64,000 nt of DNA from Plectrocnemia conspersa (taxonomy: Eukaryota > Arthropoda > Insecta > Trichoptera > Polycentropodidae). The notes under the pieces were generated by a model. That model did no database searches and was not told where the DNA came from. It saw only the letters and a program-made list of their open reading frames with translations. The stretch spans positions 1,178,001 to 1,242,000 of the forward strand of contig VTFK01000072.1 of the NCBI GenBank assembly GCA_009617715.1, written 5' to 3'. Made by a program: the position numbers and the translations under genes. This document shows positions 1-11,710 of the stretch, piece by piece. How positions within the stretch are numbered: the stretch's first letter is position 1; every line of letters begins with the position of its first letter.

Positions 1-719
1 CAAACGACAAATTGGAAAAAAACAGCTGCTTTCACTTTTCTTTTCAAAGAGTTTTAATTGATCGGTCTTTGAAAAGAAAAAGACTTTAAGACGTTATGCT
101 ATCTATCATGTATATAAATTTATAACAAACATTACAGCTGGAATTGTTGTTTCTTAAACAACTCAAAATTAAAAATAATTTATTTAGCTATTTAAAAAAA
201 CGTTGAGTCAATCACTATTACTGCATTACTGGTATTTTAATTTTAAAATATTTAAATTTTAACTGTGACCACGTTTGGAACTTTTTCAGGCTCCCTAGAA
301 GTTAATTTTTTAAACCTGCTTATTCTGTGGTCACAGCTTAAGAGACAATATAAAAAAGCAAACAACAAATTGTCGACGCCACTAAGTTGCACGCAATTAA
401 TGTAACCCATGACACTAGAAGTATACATATCCAATTTTACAGCACTTCGCCACATCTTTCAGATCGACTTACTGATACTAACATACAGTTTATATAAAAA
501 AAAAAATTATTCCACTCTCTTATATATACATATATTTTAAGCTCAAGGTTTTCTTTCTTGAATAAGCTATAAAATACAAATTTGAAATCATTAAATTCTC
601 AAACATTATAAAAATATATCATCTGATATAGCCGGTTATAACTCACAATTACCGATATGTCATAATATAATCTTCGACACAACGTCATTATTTTTTTCCT
701 ATGTAACAAAATTAAACGT
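1..719. other. AT-rich non-coding DNA
   Basis: This stretch is AT-rich and low in complexity, with no convincing reading frame. Its only structure is the hairpin at 35-82, annotated separately. Confidence 0.6.
35..82. repeat. Imperfect inverted repeat (hairpin)
   Basis: The left arm is 35-50 and the right arm 66-82, around a 15-nt spacer. The core CTTTTCAAAGA is matched exactly by TCTTTGAAAAG, and the outer part pairs with one bulged base. No transposon ends flank it. It could be a remnant of a miniature element or a chance A/T-rich structure. Confidence 0.5.
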
Positions 720-960
720 CACTTTGTCTCGAGTAATTTTTCACGTCCGTTGTTGAATGGCATTCAAATCGATATTATGAAAAACCGATAACTGTAGTCG
801 TCGTATGCACAATAACTTTACGATCGGTCGTCCATAAAAAAATCACTGGCCGCCGGTTAACTGCGTGATAACTGGGCAGTTAGCCGATCTCGTTTCGAAA
901 AATGCATTTAACTCTATTAGATGTGTTGTGAAGGCTACAATTTATAACAGCGAAATGAGA
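720..960. promoter_or_regulatory. Higher-GC island with three Myb-like motifs
   Basis: This is a block of complex, higher-GC sequence between A/T runs, with no long frame. Three YAACTG-type (Myb-like) motifs lie close together: TAACTG at 858-863 and 869-874, and CAGTTA (reverse orientation) at 877-882. The flanking CGGTTAACTG/CAGTTAGCCG halves form an imperfect palindrome. A regulatory role is inferred from composition and motif clustering only. Confidence 0.35.
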
Positions 961-1299
961 AACTTTTCCTAGGTAGTGTGAGTACAAATTTTATTATAAA
1001 TTATGATATATGAGATAAGTAAATTTTACGGCATGCATATTATTTACCGCATAAATGAAATATTTCAATATATTTATAATAGTATATCGTTACTGTTATG
1101 CAAAATTACTTTTAAGTAATGTTTGTAAGCAAATATAATACCCAATAATGACACGTTTATACCTAAATATAAATTAATTAAAAAAGGATATCAAAATTCT
1201 CATGAAAAAAATCGCATTAAAAAAGCAACGTATTTTTAATATTTTTTTATTTAATCCATTTTTAGCACTGCCGATGAAATTTAGCAACTTGTAACAAAA
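961..1299. other. AT-rich non-coding DNA
   Basis: A/T-rich sequence with poly-A and poly-T runs. I see no gene, repeat or motif cluster in it. Confidence 0.6.
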
Positions 1300-1304
1300 C
1301 AACA

Positions 1305-1440
1305 AGGATCCGTATAGGTACATCTGCCTACGTCTCCATCAGCGCCTCGTTCTGCGTAGGCCGACTCTGTTATCCATCACTCCCGATTCGGAGTTACATC
1401 GGGCACCTTGGTAGCCAGCCGAAAATAAAAAAAAATTAAA
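1305..1440 (+). mobile_element. Possible retroposed fragment with A-rich tail
   Basis: About 110 bp of GC-rich sequence (1308-1420) stands out sharply from its surroundings. It ends directly in an A-rich run (about 1423-1440), which is how the 3' end of a SINE or truncated LINE would look on the plus strand. I see no target-site duplication and no pol III A/B boxes, and I cannot name the family. A regulatory island beside a chance A-run is an equally simple reading. Confidence 0.3.
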
Positions 1441-1479
1441 AAGAATTTGACGTCTTCATACAGTGAAAAAAACTTTCGT

Positions 1480-1760
1480 ACATTAAATTCACTGACGGGG
1501 GGCTGAATATGATTCATGATCTTACGAGTCTTTTGTTCATGCAAGCGCCGGGGTCAACATTCGCCGTAAATTACTTGTCAAAAGCTTGTCAATGGGGTGA
1601 CGAATGAAAAAATGAGCATATTTTTGGTGCAGAGATTGAATTTCGCAGTCAGCCACCAACGACAGGGCCTAGTGGCTCTCGATGGCCGTGTGACTTTGCG
1701 AGTTTACGAACAACTCGATCATAAATCAAACGACAGGCGCAACGACCGCATTTTCGAACT
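1480..1760. promoter_or_regulatory. Higher-GC island, candidate regulatory DNA
   Basis: Complex sequence with GC- and CpG-rich patches and no reading frame of note. The word TTGTCAA occurs twice within about 15 bp (near 1575-1592), followed by GGGTGACG. It is flanked by A/T-rich DNA on both sides. An enhancer-like role is inferred from composition only. Confidence 0.35.
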
Positions 1761-2439
1761 TTAAAAACCCTATAAATCTATATACAATTAATTAATAAAA
1801 AAAATAAAGATAATAAATCGATTAAAATATATTTGGCACTGAGAAATTATTGTTTTTTTAAATGTTCCATAAATTATTCTGTATTATTTCGTGTCGTTGG
1901 TTATTGGATATATATCGGTACCTTATATTTAAATTTTTTTTAGTATTGATCTAATATACCTTAAGGACACCTGCAGAATATTTGTCAACTTTAGATACAT
2001 GTAGATAAATATCTAATCTCCTTATCAACATTACTTTTCTATTCGATTTATCGTAAATATATACATTTTTATGTGTCTTAAAAGATTAATTTGAGGTGTT
2101 TTTTTTAATGGTTATTCCTTTATAATGATCAAAAAATATTATTTGTGTGGTTTTATAATGACATTGAGTAATCATGGAACAAACAGTGGCTTGTCTTTCA
2201 GCAATAAGCCGCAGAGTCGGTACAACACCCATAATCGCACAATAACCACTCAAAATTTTAAAACCATCAATAATTAATTATTATCTCAACATAAAACTTA
2301 TACTCTTGTCCTTACATTGAATATAATCATTGTACGTTTTATTATAATTATCAGAAGGTTGACTAAACAAATACTTTGAAGTAACTTTAACAAAAGGGTT
2401 TAACTTTTAGAGATGTGGTCAGACTTTTTTGCAATTATC
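1761..2439. other. AT-rich non-coding DNA
   Basis: Mostly A/T-rich. A short higher-GC patch at about 2175-2245 has no recognisable motif cluster. No gene is visible. Confidence 0.55.
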
Positions 2440-2745
2440 TATCAAATGCCCTCTACTCCTTCTCGTCCAAGCTTCTTTGAATGTATAATATATGTAACAC
2501 TTATTACATTATCAATCACTGGCTAGCACAAGACGAACGGCAACCAATGACGACTACGGTACCTACTCCCAGACACGAATTATGGGCAATCATCGATGAC
2601 GAAAGCGAAGATTCTCGAACTCTCAAGACTTGCTAATTCAACTTGACCATCCGATAAAGCTATCTTAATGTTTTCTCTGTAAATATTATTTTATTAAATA
2701 AAATAATATTTTTGGCATCTAACTGTCTGCAAAAGTTACACAAAT
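2440..2745 (+). mobile_element. Dispersed repeat family A, copy 1 (partial)
   Basis: This copy was found by comparison with the copies at 8.6, 48.9, 53.7 and 61.7 kb. Shared landmarks in order are a block reading TATRTAACAC after a CTTTGAATGTATA-like stretch (about 2478-2505), GCGAAGAYTCTC followed by AAGACTTGCTA (about 2603-2635), and a 3' block resembling GGCRTCTAAYTGNCTGCAAA (2713-2735). The 5' part is missing or too diverged to follow. The A/T palindrome at 2681-2711 lies inside it. I do not recognise the family. Confidence 0.5.
2681..2711. repeat. Perfect 15-bp inverted repeat
   Basis: AAATATTATTTTATT (2681-2695) and its exact complement (2697-2711) flank a single central A. The arms are nearly pure A/T, so chance or slippage is possible. 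It sits within the family A copy. Confidence 0.7.
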
Positions 2746-4859
2746 CCTGAATCAATTAAATATTCTGTAAGCTTTGCAGTTATACCAGAAATTGTACAAA
2801 GCCTACAGCATTGAAAATAGAATAAAAGTGCAGTATGTAATGTTTCTTCTCTTTTAACAGCTAATAAAAGCAATGGAGAGTATGCTAAAATATGTTATGC
2901 TGGAACCAATGAAAAACTAAAAATAAAACTAATTGTTATGTGTATTGTGGATATCTATTTTTTATGCCTGTCTAGACTTAAAGAAGTGAAACCATAATTC
3001 ATGCGTTGATATTAACGAAAAACATGAGATTTCATATATTTTATTATTATCAATGTATTTTTACTCTTTTATAAGGCAAAATCTTATCAACATTTTAAAA
3101 TTCAGTACTACGCCACATGTATTTCAGGAATTTAGATATTCAGCGAGATATCAAGATGCCAATAGTGTAAGGAAAAGTTATTGAAGTGGTTAAGAGAAAT
3201 AAATCTTCCAGCATCATAACCTCGAAGCCGTGGATCTTCTCAACGCGCACGGATGGGTAGGCTAACCAAGGAGAATTAAACTAACCGATTTCAAAAGCAA
3301 ATTCTATGAAGGTAACAAACCGTTAAAAAATATATAATGAGACCAATACATCCAATTATTCGTCCCATATTTATTATATGTTTTCTTTTTTACTATTCCA
3401 TTTTTCCTCACGATTGTGTATATATTTAAATACATACATTAATATGTGATTGGTTAATTTATGTATTTACAGTATAAATTCGACATTTCATAGGCATAAT
3501 ATGACGATATCGATATGCTCAAATTTGATATCTTTATAACGAGTTTTACTGCCTACCAATAAAAAAAGTTAAAGCGTAACATCGCTGTCGGGCAAATAGA
3601 CAGAAGTTATTAAATTGCTTTACAATACCGAATCCGAGTCGGAACATGAATATTATCATTGTGGTGTGTAGTGCATAAATCAATAACAACAAAAGTGTAA
3701 GGAGTATCTTTATGGCGGTTAAGGTCGATCGAAGAATAAAAAAAAGGAACAATGGATAACAACGATAAATTGTTATATGAATATGCGTTGGGTATAAATC
3801 ATAAGATGAAGATCTACACGACACTTTATAATAAAATAATTTAGACCCGCATTTCAAATAGTATATGTACGTATATAAGTTTGCAAATCGATAAGTGCAA
3901 AAGCTGCAATACCGACTTGGCCCTTTTACCATCTGTTGGATAAGGGACGAACTAATATCGCGAATTTTATTTCGAAGTTACCCTACTTTACCGCCTCTCA
4001 GGACGCGTTTGATGCTAAATAAATTATTTCGTTAATTAAAACAAGTGTTGATATATCAAGAGGCGTATTATAAAATATATTCGTTTTTTATTAATACGAA
4101 AAAATATCATAATAAAAAAAATAATCAGACTATAAATTTACATAGAATGAATATTCAAACAGTCAAGTCTCGTAGTTAATTGGTTTGCATTCGATATATT
4201 TTCATATTTAAATATTATACTTTTTAAATAAATTCAATGCAATTTTAAATTGAATAAATAAGCATGAAGAAAAAATTATAGAACATTTTTATTTGGTTAT
4301 ATTTTTTAAATACAAACAAATGTTATTTTTTTTATTTAAAAAATGTTATGATATTTAAAATACGTATTTTAAAATATCATGTATTTATTTAGTTAGCTTA
4401 AAATGTTAAATATTTTGCTATTTAAAAAACGTTTATTATTATTAAATAGCTAGTTATAAATATTTCAAATGTTTTTTTGTTCAATAAAATGTTTTGAAAG
4501 TGACGCTTAAGGTTAAGATTTACCGATTGCCACTTCAATAAGAGTTCTTATAATCACAAGGAGAAACTACCCATAATTATCAAGTTGGAATTAGTTTGTA
4601 AAAAAATAATGGATTTTTTGTCCCTTACATATACAAAGTAACGGCGTTTTAGTGACCTGCCCAAAATAATATAGGACAATACGATACCAATGATTGAAAA
4701 AAATAATAAATATGATGCAAAATAAAACAGTAAAGAAACTTTGTTTTACTCAAAATATATATTTAACAACACGTAGTAACATGTTATTAGGAAGCATTTG
4801 CGCTATAACGTGCCTCACCCTAACCGTCTTAACCGATAAAACAGTCACCCCACAATAAT
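2746..4859. other. Long AT-rich non-coding stretch
   Basis: A/T-rich with poly-A and poly-T runs, especially 4080-4500. A slightly richer patch at 3140-3300 and another at about 3540-3980 carry no identifiable protein. A 128-codon minus-strand frame across 3546-3932 is hydrophobic and repetitive, with no domain, and I regard it as chance. No RNA gene is visible. Confidence 0.5.
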
Positions 4860-5400
4860 TTTTACGCGTCACTAACGGAAGCGGGGCCGCAATGGCAGCA
4901 AGCGCCGCACAATTGAAAATGTGACATGGCGTGACAGGTCGCATTACCTCCACACACAATTTAAACAGCGTCAGATATTTAAATGGCGGACGCAAGCGTG
5001 TGTTTTGTGTGTGTGGGTATGCCAAGTGAATATGGCCGACGCACATACCCTCGCTAAATTAGAATGGCCGGTCGCAATTATGTCGTCCGTCTGCGCGGAT
5101 TCCTGTGTGCGAATTCAGGATTAATGCACCGGCGGAATGGAATTAAATGGAAAGTAAATTTTAATGGCTCTTGCCACGTCGGAATTATTTTAATTGCTTT
5201 GAATATCTAAAGTGCTCGGTGCTCGCGGATAGAGTTGTGAGGGAGGTCCCTGTACGAAATCCCTTTTATGGCAAAAGGCGGATTTGCGGGTCGCCAATTA
5301 ACTGCGAATCTCGGCGATCTACCCGATTAGCCAGGATGTTGGGGGATAATTGCGAATTGACGCAATCAATCTATAATTGTTTTCATTAATTAATTGGATT
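4860..5400. promoter_or_regulatory. Strong higher-GC island, candidate conserved regulatory DNA
   Basis: This is one of the clearest islands. The sequence is complex and CpG-rich, with repeated short words such as AATGGC, GTCGC and AATTA cores (AATTAAAT, TAATTGC, AATTAATT). Short frames are open on both strands over the same bases (for example 4750-5046 minus and 4921-5124 plus), which argues against either being coding. The homeodomain-type AATTA cores and the lack of a gene make an enhancer the simplest reading, as an inference. Confidence 0.4.
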
Positions 5401-5807
5401 GTTATGTGCAGCTGATCAACTCCTAACTGGTACACGTGCCTAGCTTGAAATCAAGATCCAAGGTTAACATGGAATCTAAAAATCGATGTAAATCATCATA
5501 ATCATGGAATTTTAAATATTTACATGCTTGTATAAGTGTAAGTATATGTTTTTAAATTATTAATATTTATAAAGAGGTGTTGATACCAAAAATAAATTAT
5601 TTACAATAGAACATTGGAAAACTTAATATAAATAACGCTAAATAAATAGATTTCCATTATATTTTTTTTAAATATCAATGTTAAAATATTTTATTATTAT
5701 TCATTAAATAAATCTGTATGTAGACGACACTTCAATTTTTTATTGTTGAAAGTGTTTAAAGAGTGGTCGAGAACTTTTTTTGTTTATGTAATTGAATACA
5801 TTTGGCA

Positions 5808-5853
5808 ATTGCTCAGAGGCATAGTTGACAACCCAGTTGTCTCTGAGGGCAAT
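5808..5853. repeat. Imperfect hairpin
   Basis: ATTGCTCAGAG (5808-5818) pairs with CTCTGAGGGCAAT (5841-5853), with a 2-nt bulge and a 22-nt spacer. The GC content of the stem is unusual for this neighbourhood. The stem is short for a microRNA precursor. Confidence 0.45.
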
Positions 5854-6145
5854 CATAGCTCTCGATCGCGTCCTCTATTCTTACCTGTAAAGATCAAGAC
5901 TGCCATTAACTAAATTTTCTGTGGTAATAACTTCTCAGTACGGTACGTCGAGACCTTGATATTTTCTCGTGCACTTGCACACAAATACACACTATTTCCT
6001 ATTTTTATTTTTTTTAATTATATATTTTTTCAAATTGTTTTTTGCTGTTGTGACGCATTAGGTGAACTTGTCATATTACGATAGTCATATTTCTAATAAA
6101 TAAATAAATAAAAATCTGATTAAATTTTTCTACTGAAACATTTTA

Positions 6146-6195
6146 TATATGCTAAATAAAGCCTACAAAATATATGCTAAATAAAGCCTACAAAA
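6146..6195. repeat. Perfect 25-bp tandem duplication
   Basis: Two identical adjacent 25-bp units (6146-6170 and 6171-6195) begin TATATGCTAAATAAAGCC. Perfect identity implies a recent duplication by slippage or unequal exchange. Confidence 0.85.
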
Positions 6196-7503
6196 GGGTA
6201 AAATGATATTATAACAAGTAATACAAAATAAACAATTATTTTTAATAAAAAAACCTGCATCAACTAAGCACAGATTGATATTTATTATATTGAATATAAC
6301 CATTTAATGATATATTATATTAGCGCCTAACTTTTTTATATTAATATATACAACGATAAATTTAGAGGTTATTATTTTATTACGACATAAATTTACTGAA
6401 CAATGAGCGACGTTAACTTGTGCAAACAATACACAACATAATGTGCTTGTCCATATATCATAAATGTTAACGACAGGTATCTCTGCGTCATATCGCCATC
6501 ACCTGTGCGCTTTGAACCAAATTATAAGTTGGTTAAGTATCTTGGTTATAATATAAACTGAACAAGAATTTTTTACGTTTTATTATAACATTCTTATTAA
6601 GTGGGAATGAATACAATTTGAATATAAAATCTTCATACATATGTATGTAAATATAATAAAAATAAATACACACTCGTAAAGTTTATAATAACGTGAATAG
6701 TGTAATTTAACGTACTTATCTTTATAAAATTTATGTTACATTATATAAAGTATTCTAAGGAAAATTTATGGAAGTGAAAAAATAACTACCGATAGCATAG
6801 CACCATAAAGTCAGTGTGAAAGTTCTAACATAAACATTAAATATCTATTTTGAAATATTGCTTTGGAAATTCTCGCAAATATTAAAGTTCAAAAGTTTAC
6901 TATGCATTATCTGTACACAATTTTGATAAATCTGTTAGAGTATGATGATAAATAAATATTGTAATAATAAAAAAACATAAGTTGTAATACTTTGACAAAT
7001 TAGCACAATTTGTTAAATGTGACATTGAGACTGGTTTATACATTGTTGTTTTTTATATACATATTTGGTTCGGATTATGCTAAAATAGTACCTATAACAC
7101 GCGAATTTCTCGAATTAACATATTTGATCAGAGATCATCAAGTCATCAATAATGCATTTATCTGGTTATATCTCTTCTTGTTTGACGTTAATGACTTTAT
7201 CCAAAGCTCGAGCTTTACATATGGTTCGATTAAAAAGCAATATGATTTTTAAGTGTGACTAAGATCTACATCTACAATATAAATTATAGGCATAGCTGCA
7301 TGTCTATTATTTTGTGTTTTTCTATAAATGCGTCAAAAATTAAACTTGATCGCTAATGTTCTAATGGATTATATTTTGTTCAGTTTCAAGTCGACGCCGA
7401 TAGCAATGTATCAGCTCGTCGGAAGATAGATTCTTAGATAAGGGTGCGTCGGTAGTTGTATTTTATGACGATCCGGCGGGTTTTGAACCGAACCATACAT
7501 AAA

Positions 7504-7573
7504 ACACTCGGTTCCGGAATTCGAGAAATATCTGAATAATTTTCACATAAGAATTAGTCTGTGAACCGAGTGT
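7504..7573. repeat. Exact 11-bp inverted repeat, 48-bp spacer
   Basis: ACACTCGGTTC at 7504-7514 and its exact complement GAACCGAGTGT at 7563-7573. The spacer holds A/T-rich sequence and an EcoRI-type GAATTC word. It could be a hairpin base or two oppositely oriented sites for one factor. Confidence 0.65.
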
Positions 7574-7666
7574 CAGGTGTAACGAAACGGACATATCTCG
7601 TACACGATCACGATTTATGGATCGTAATAACAAAATCGTTCCGTATGAATTGAAATCTTATATGAT

Positions 7667-7688
7667 TGTCATGATACTGTCATGATAC
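7667..7688. repeat. Exact 11-bp tandem repeat
   Basis: TGTCATGATAC occurs twice head to tail. The spacing of 11 bp is close to one helical turn, so two factors bound here would face the same side of the DNA. Confidence 0.75.
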
Positions 7689-7790
7689 CGCGAGACATTA
7701 ATCTTGGCCGGAATTATTGTATCGTTATCGTCGCGTATCTGGGTTTACGGTACAAGAGAAGTGTATCATGAGTTCAGTAAAGGTTAAAAA

Positions 7791-7989
7791 TATACCAAAT
7801 TTAAAATTCATGCCAAAGAAACAGAAAATAGGGCATATTGAGATTGTATCATAATTACCACATATACAAGTACTAAATAAAATATCAAAAATAGATACAT
7901 TACTAAACTTGTTTAAAGAATTTAGTTCAAAATTAAAACATTCAAGTTATGCTATACTATATGACTGAATAAAAAAAATTGCATTAATT
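7791..7989. other. AT-rich non-coding DNA
   Basis: A/T-rich sequence with no gene or obvious repeat. Confidence 0.5.
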
Positions 7990-8490
7990 AATAACAATAT
8001 GAATATTGCAGAAACTATAAAAAACATTTACTATTTCGACAACACAGGTAGTGAATTTTTTCCTGATGTATCGCTGCAGTATCTACAGCTCTTGTGCCTT
8101 TTTTTATTTTGAAAAATTTATCTTATTAAATGTATGCTTTTTATAACAGCCATGGCTAAAACAGCTTAAAACCCATTAACAGTTACATACAAAAAAAATA
8201 CATAAAAACCACGTTGAAATTGCCGAAATTTAATAAATTACTCATACCGACGACTTCTTGTTATGCAGCCGTGGACTTTTTAATGATGCTTAGTTTTTTT
8301 TATTTTTTATAAAGAAATACGAATAATAATGATTAATAAGTAAATCTGTCTACAGTAAATCATTATATAACTATTTGTTTGAGCATACCGAGTTGAAGTT
8401 ACTACAAAATATTGATGACAATAATACTCATATCAACAGCAATTAAATCATTGTTTTGCGACAGCAAGAATAATTAAAATAAAACTTTGA
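7990..8490 (-). mobile_element. Dispersed repeat family B, copy 1 (minus strand)
   Basis: On the minus strand this reads collinearly with 16700-17125. Shared landmarks in order are an AAGTTTTATTTTAATTATTC block, ATTGTCA, TGTAGYAACTWCAACTCGGTAT, ACTGTAGACA, AAAAAGYCCACRGCTRCAT, TATGAGTAATTTMTWAAATT, TCGGCAATT, and AAAAATTSACTACCTGYGTTGT. The match over roughly 430 bp is too long for chance. No reading frame spans it, so it is a non-autonomous or decayed element that I cannot classify. It lies less than 100 bp from a family A copy. Confidence 0.65.
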
Positions 8491-8576
8491 ACATAAATTT
8501 AAAAAAAGTTAAATGCTTATTTATTTAAAAAAATAAATAAATAGTTCGTTACTATTAAGAAATTACACTTGAGACT

Positions 8577-9335
8577 ATTCGAACAGACGAAAAGTATATT
8601 CACACCACAAATAAGTGCGTTAATCACCCATAAGTACCGCTGAAATAATACTCTTTGTTTGGAAAGGACTTGCGCTAGGCAATAAATTCTACCCTACGCA
8701 TAATTTTAATATTATTCGACTCTTTGTTTACCAATCGCCTGAGTGTCTTTAAGAAGCGATTCAATCGTTTCACAAGCATCTTTATCTGCAATATGCTAAA
8801 ACTGTCTTGAATCGGAATTATAAAATATGTGACATTTGGGAACATAAGAGACGAGCAGAGACTACATCGACAGGAGAGACATCAGCGCATCGTCCAAGGA
8901 GCATTACGAGAACGGTTTGGTCATTATTGCGCAAAAAAAAATTTCGCACAGTAAAAATTTCAAGTAATAATTTTTTTTTTAAAATACGTCAATATATATA
9001 AAAAAATATTATTTTAATTAAAAAATATTTTACAATTATATTAGTAATTTTCATTGGTATGATACACTTACAATTCCTATAATTACATATTTTTTACTTA
9101 AAAATAGATAAAAATATGAAGCAGTCGGAATTAAGAACAAAATATATTTGACAATCAAATAATCATCTATGTAGATAATGTTTGCTTAGTGGAATTTTTG
9201 TGTGTGCAATTTTTGATTGCGTAATAATCCAGGCTTTTAAGATCTGCTATTTTAACTACAAGTAAAAAATCAAGTTCAATATAAATTGTTACCAGCTTTT
9301 ACGATATCTACTTGACTGCAAAGTCACGACCCTTT
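8577..9335 (+). mobile_element. Dispersed repeat family A, copy 2 (longest)
   Basis: This starts at ATTCGAACAGACG, matching copy 3 at 48896, and ends at a TTACCAGCTTTT...GCAAAGTCACGACCCTTT block that matches the 3' ends at 54130-54160 and 62165-62200. Internal landmarks are TTGCGCTAGGCAATAAATTC, TACCCTACGC, CTGTCTTGAA and TATAAAATATGTGACA. An A/T-rich internal stretch (about 8930-9240) makes it longer than other copies. The 64-codon frame at 8807-9001 is not conserved in the other copies, so the repeat is probably non-coding. Confidence 0.6.
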
Positions 9336-9889
9336 CCGCCTTAAGACCTGAAAATGCTTTTAATTGCTAACATAGATAAATATATATGTATAAACTAGTA
9401 TTTAGTAATTAATTTATATTGTTTTAATCTTTGTAACTTTACGATTAGTCAATGTTGTAGTTACCTTTTTAATTATTTAAATATATAAGTAAAAATAAAA
9501 AATATTTAAAATATCTAATAGTAACGTTACACCATTTATTTAAAAGTTTAAATAATATTTAAGTAAAGCTATATAAATGTTAAATTTATAATATGTATAT
9601 TTATTATAGAAATGCACAATAAATAAAAATTGTAAAATATTCATTAATTTTAATGTGTTTTATACGATCTTATCTAACAGCATCTAAATAAACCTAGAGC
9701 CACTTTATAAAGTCTATCGATTTTAAAAGTGTTACTTTTACAGTTTATAATTAATTAGCTACAAGACACGTATACCTAATATCTTAGCGCGTAAATTAAA
9801 GTTATAATACCAAAACGATATCAAATTTCAATTTATTGTTCCGTTTTAAATTTTAAATTTAGTGAATAGAACGCTTCGATGATGAATTA
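9336..9889. other. AT-rich non-coding DNA
   Basis: A/T-rich, with many TATAT, AATTAATT and ATTTAAAT words. No gene, repeat or structure worth separate annotation. Confidence 0.6.
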
Positions 9890-10545
9890 ATACGAATGAA
9901 AAGAAAAAAATCTCATATACAAACACGTTATGCAAGTAAAATTTATGACTTTCTAGCCGCGTATTTTTTTCTTTTTATCTAAATGAATTAATGTGTTTTG
10001 TGTACTGTTTATTAATTTACATATTAGATCCGACGGGGTATCCAATTGCGCCAAAAACTAACGACTCACGAGTGAGTAATATTTTTTTCACGTGGATGCC
10101 ATAAATCAGCGATATTTACATATGAATTGAACGGGTATCACACACGAAAATCGCACATTCCACGAGATTTTACGTAAGATTAATTAATCACGCGTGAAAT
10201 TTATTGTATGTGTATATGATCAATGTCAAAACGTCATGAGAGCGATCAGGCAAGACAAATGTGAAAAGTGACCGATACGACACGTGGACATGACAGGTAT
10301 CCAACGTGGATATCCAATTCGATCTCAGATACGACTGAAAAGCGTCCTGTTGCACTTTTGAGGCTTATCAGATTCGGATTCTGCGACGTCCTACTAAAGC
10401 AAGCCTATCCGATATGAGTTAGGATAGGTGCGAAAATCCAGTCGGCGAAAACAGGGCCTCCTGCTGTATGTGATGTACGACATACAAGCAGTACGGAGAA
10501 TCGGATTAAACGATACAAGACCAGATACCGGCGCAATAATCTTGC
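9890..10545. promoter_or_regulatory. Higher-GC island, candidate regulatory DNA
   Basis: A long complex island. It contains an interrupted palindrome ACTCACGAGTGAGT (near 10065), two TATCCAATT words about 270 bp apart (near 10038 and 10308), E-box-like CACGTGG sequences, and a hairpin at 10458-10498. No coding frame is open. A regulatory role is inferred from composition and site clustering. Confidence 0.4.
10458..10498. repeat. Short imperfect hairpin
   Basis: CTCC-TGCT-GTATGT (10458-10471) pairs with ACATAC-A-AGCA-GTAC-GGAG (10480-10498), with bulges on the 3' side and an 8-nt loop. The 14 paired bases are too few to call a microRNA precursor. Confidence 0.4.
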
Positions 10546-11449
10546 ACAATTATAAAGCAGTCATGATAGTTTTTTTTAAATAAAAAAAATATTTTTTAAA
10601 CTTTAGAAAACTTGTGCTACACAATGAAGAGATGAATCATGAGATTATAACTAATGATAATGAGAAGATATTCTTCCGCTTTTGCTACAACAGCAAGCCT
10701 TGTAGATTTTATCATTTGATGTTTATAAATCTATGATACAGATTTTTTTATTATGTATAAGGAAGTGTTCTTTATATGTTAAAAAAATAAAGCAAAAACA
10801 AGATAACAGGATGAGTATCATATATACTACTAAAATAAATATATAGATCTCTATTCAACTTGATTAAGTATCACTATAATGTCTAATCACTGAAAGTAAT
10901 TAAAAACCTACCAATTTGCATCGAAATATTAATTTATTTATTTGGTTAAAATCTATTGTATTATTTTTAGTTTGTAATATGCTTTGTAGTAACTTTTATA
11001 TGTGTATTTTGGTGTGTTAAATATTATAATACTCGTATATAATAAAAATAATGCTATGTTACAATATAAGATTTATAATAAATAAATATACAAAAATATA
11101 ATTTGACATTTTGCATCTAATATATTTTATACAAAAATGCTTGATTAAATAAAAATTAAAACTGCAATCTTTACTATATTTTGTACGTTAAAATATTAAG
11201 TTTAATTAAAAAGAATACAAAGACTAGCACTAAAATATTTTTACCATTAGGAAAACGGACATTTTCGATGCGATCAGACATTTTTTAGTAGCAGGTATAA
11301 TTCAGCTGATTAATAAAAACCAAAATCACGTGAATAACATTTAACAGACATTGACGGTGTATTTTAAAATTGGTTGATAAACCACGATCCTTTGATGGGT
11401 ATTTATGATAAATTAAAGGTCAAAGATAAATATATTTTTTTATTCTTGG
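10546..11449. other. AT-rich non-coding DNA
   Basis: A/T-rich with poly-A and poly-T runs. A mildly richer patch lies around 11230-11420. Nothing else is visible. Confidence 0.55.
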
Positions 11450-11710
11450 CGATACATCCCATAATGGAACTTCTTCTTCTCTTTCTTCTTTCTTGGCTAG
11501 TCGCCTCTAATCGCTAGCTTGTTCCGTCTTAATTTATTAATTTGCTATATGAACTGCCCACTTTTTTTTTGGTCTACCCTTTTGTTTGTTTTTGTTATCA
11601 TTTTCTAGTGAAAATTATCGATCATCCTTTCAAGAAGACCTGTTCATCGTAGTCTTTGGAACATGCAATTTTTTCATTCTGTAAGTCTTGTTAGTCCAAA
11701 TATCTTCCTT
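11450..11710 (-). pseudogene. Possible LINE C-terminal relic (antisense)
   Basis: On the minus strand a broken frame contains a stretch like RMIDN..., then lysine/arginine-rich sequence, then a GR.DQKKSGQFI-like segment. This recalls the GRPKKRWADHIRK region near the C-terminus of many LINE-encoded proteins. Stops and frame changes interrupt it, and the A/T bias inflates lysine, so the match is weak. No poly-A tail or element boundary is visible. Confidence 0.25.

Larger units (their letters stand above)
5401..7369. other. AT-rich non-coding DNA with small structured patches
   Basis: A/T-rich overall. The patch at 5800-5990 is richer and contains a hairpin (5808-5853). A perfect tandem duplication lies at 6146-6195. 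A weaker patch is at 6460-6530. The 80-codon frame at 7010-7252 is A/T-driven and matches nothing I know. Confidence 0.5.
7370..7790. promoter_or_regulatory. Higher-GC island with inverted and tandem repeats
   Basis: Complex, CpG-containing sequence without a coding frame. It carries an exact 11-bp inverted repeat (ACACTCGGTTC at 7504-7514 against 7563-7573) and an exact 11-bp tandem repeat TGTCATGATAC (7667-7677, 7678-7688). Both could be paired protein-binding sites. Regulatory function is inferred. Confidence 0.4.

Noticed and set aside
3120..3175. Possible micro-exon between TTTCAG and GTAAGG (about 44 bp)
   Set aside because: Acceptor and donor words are common in this composition and no flanking exon or reading frame supports it.
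3546..3932. 128-codon minus-strand frame
   Set aside because: Leu/Phe/Ile/Tyr-rich residues from A/T-biased DNA, no domain or signal I recognise, and no promoter or splice context.
5808..5853. MicroRNA precursor
   Set aside because: The stem is only 11 bp with a bulge, far short of the roughly 22 bp or more of paired arm needed.
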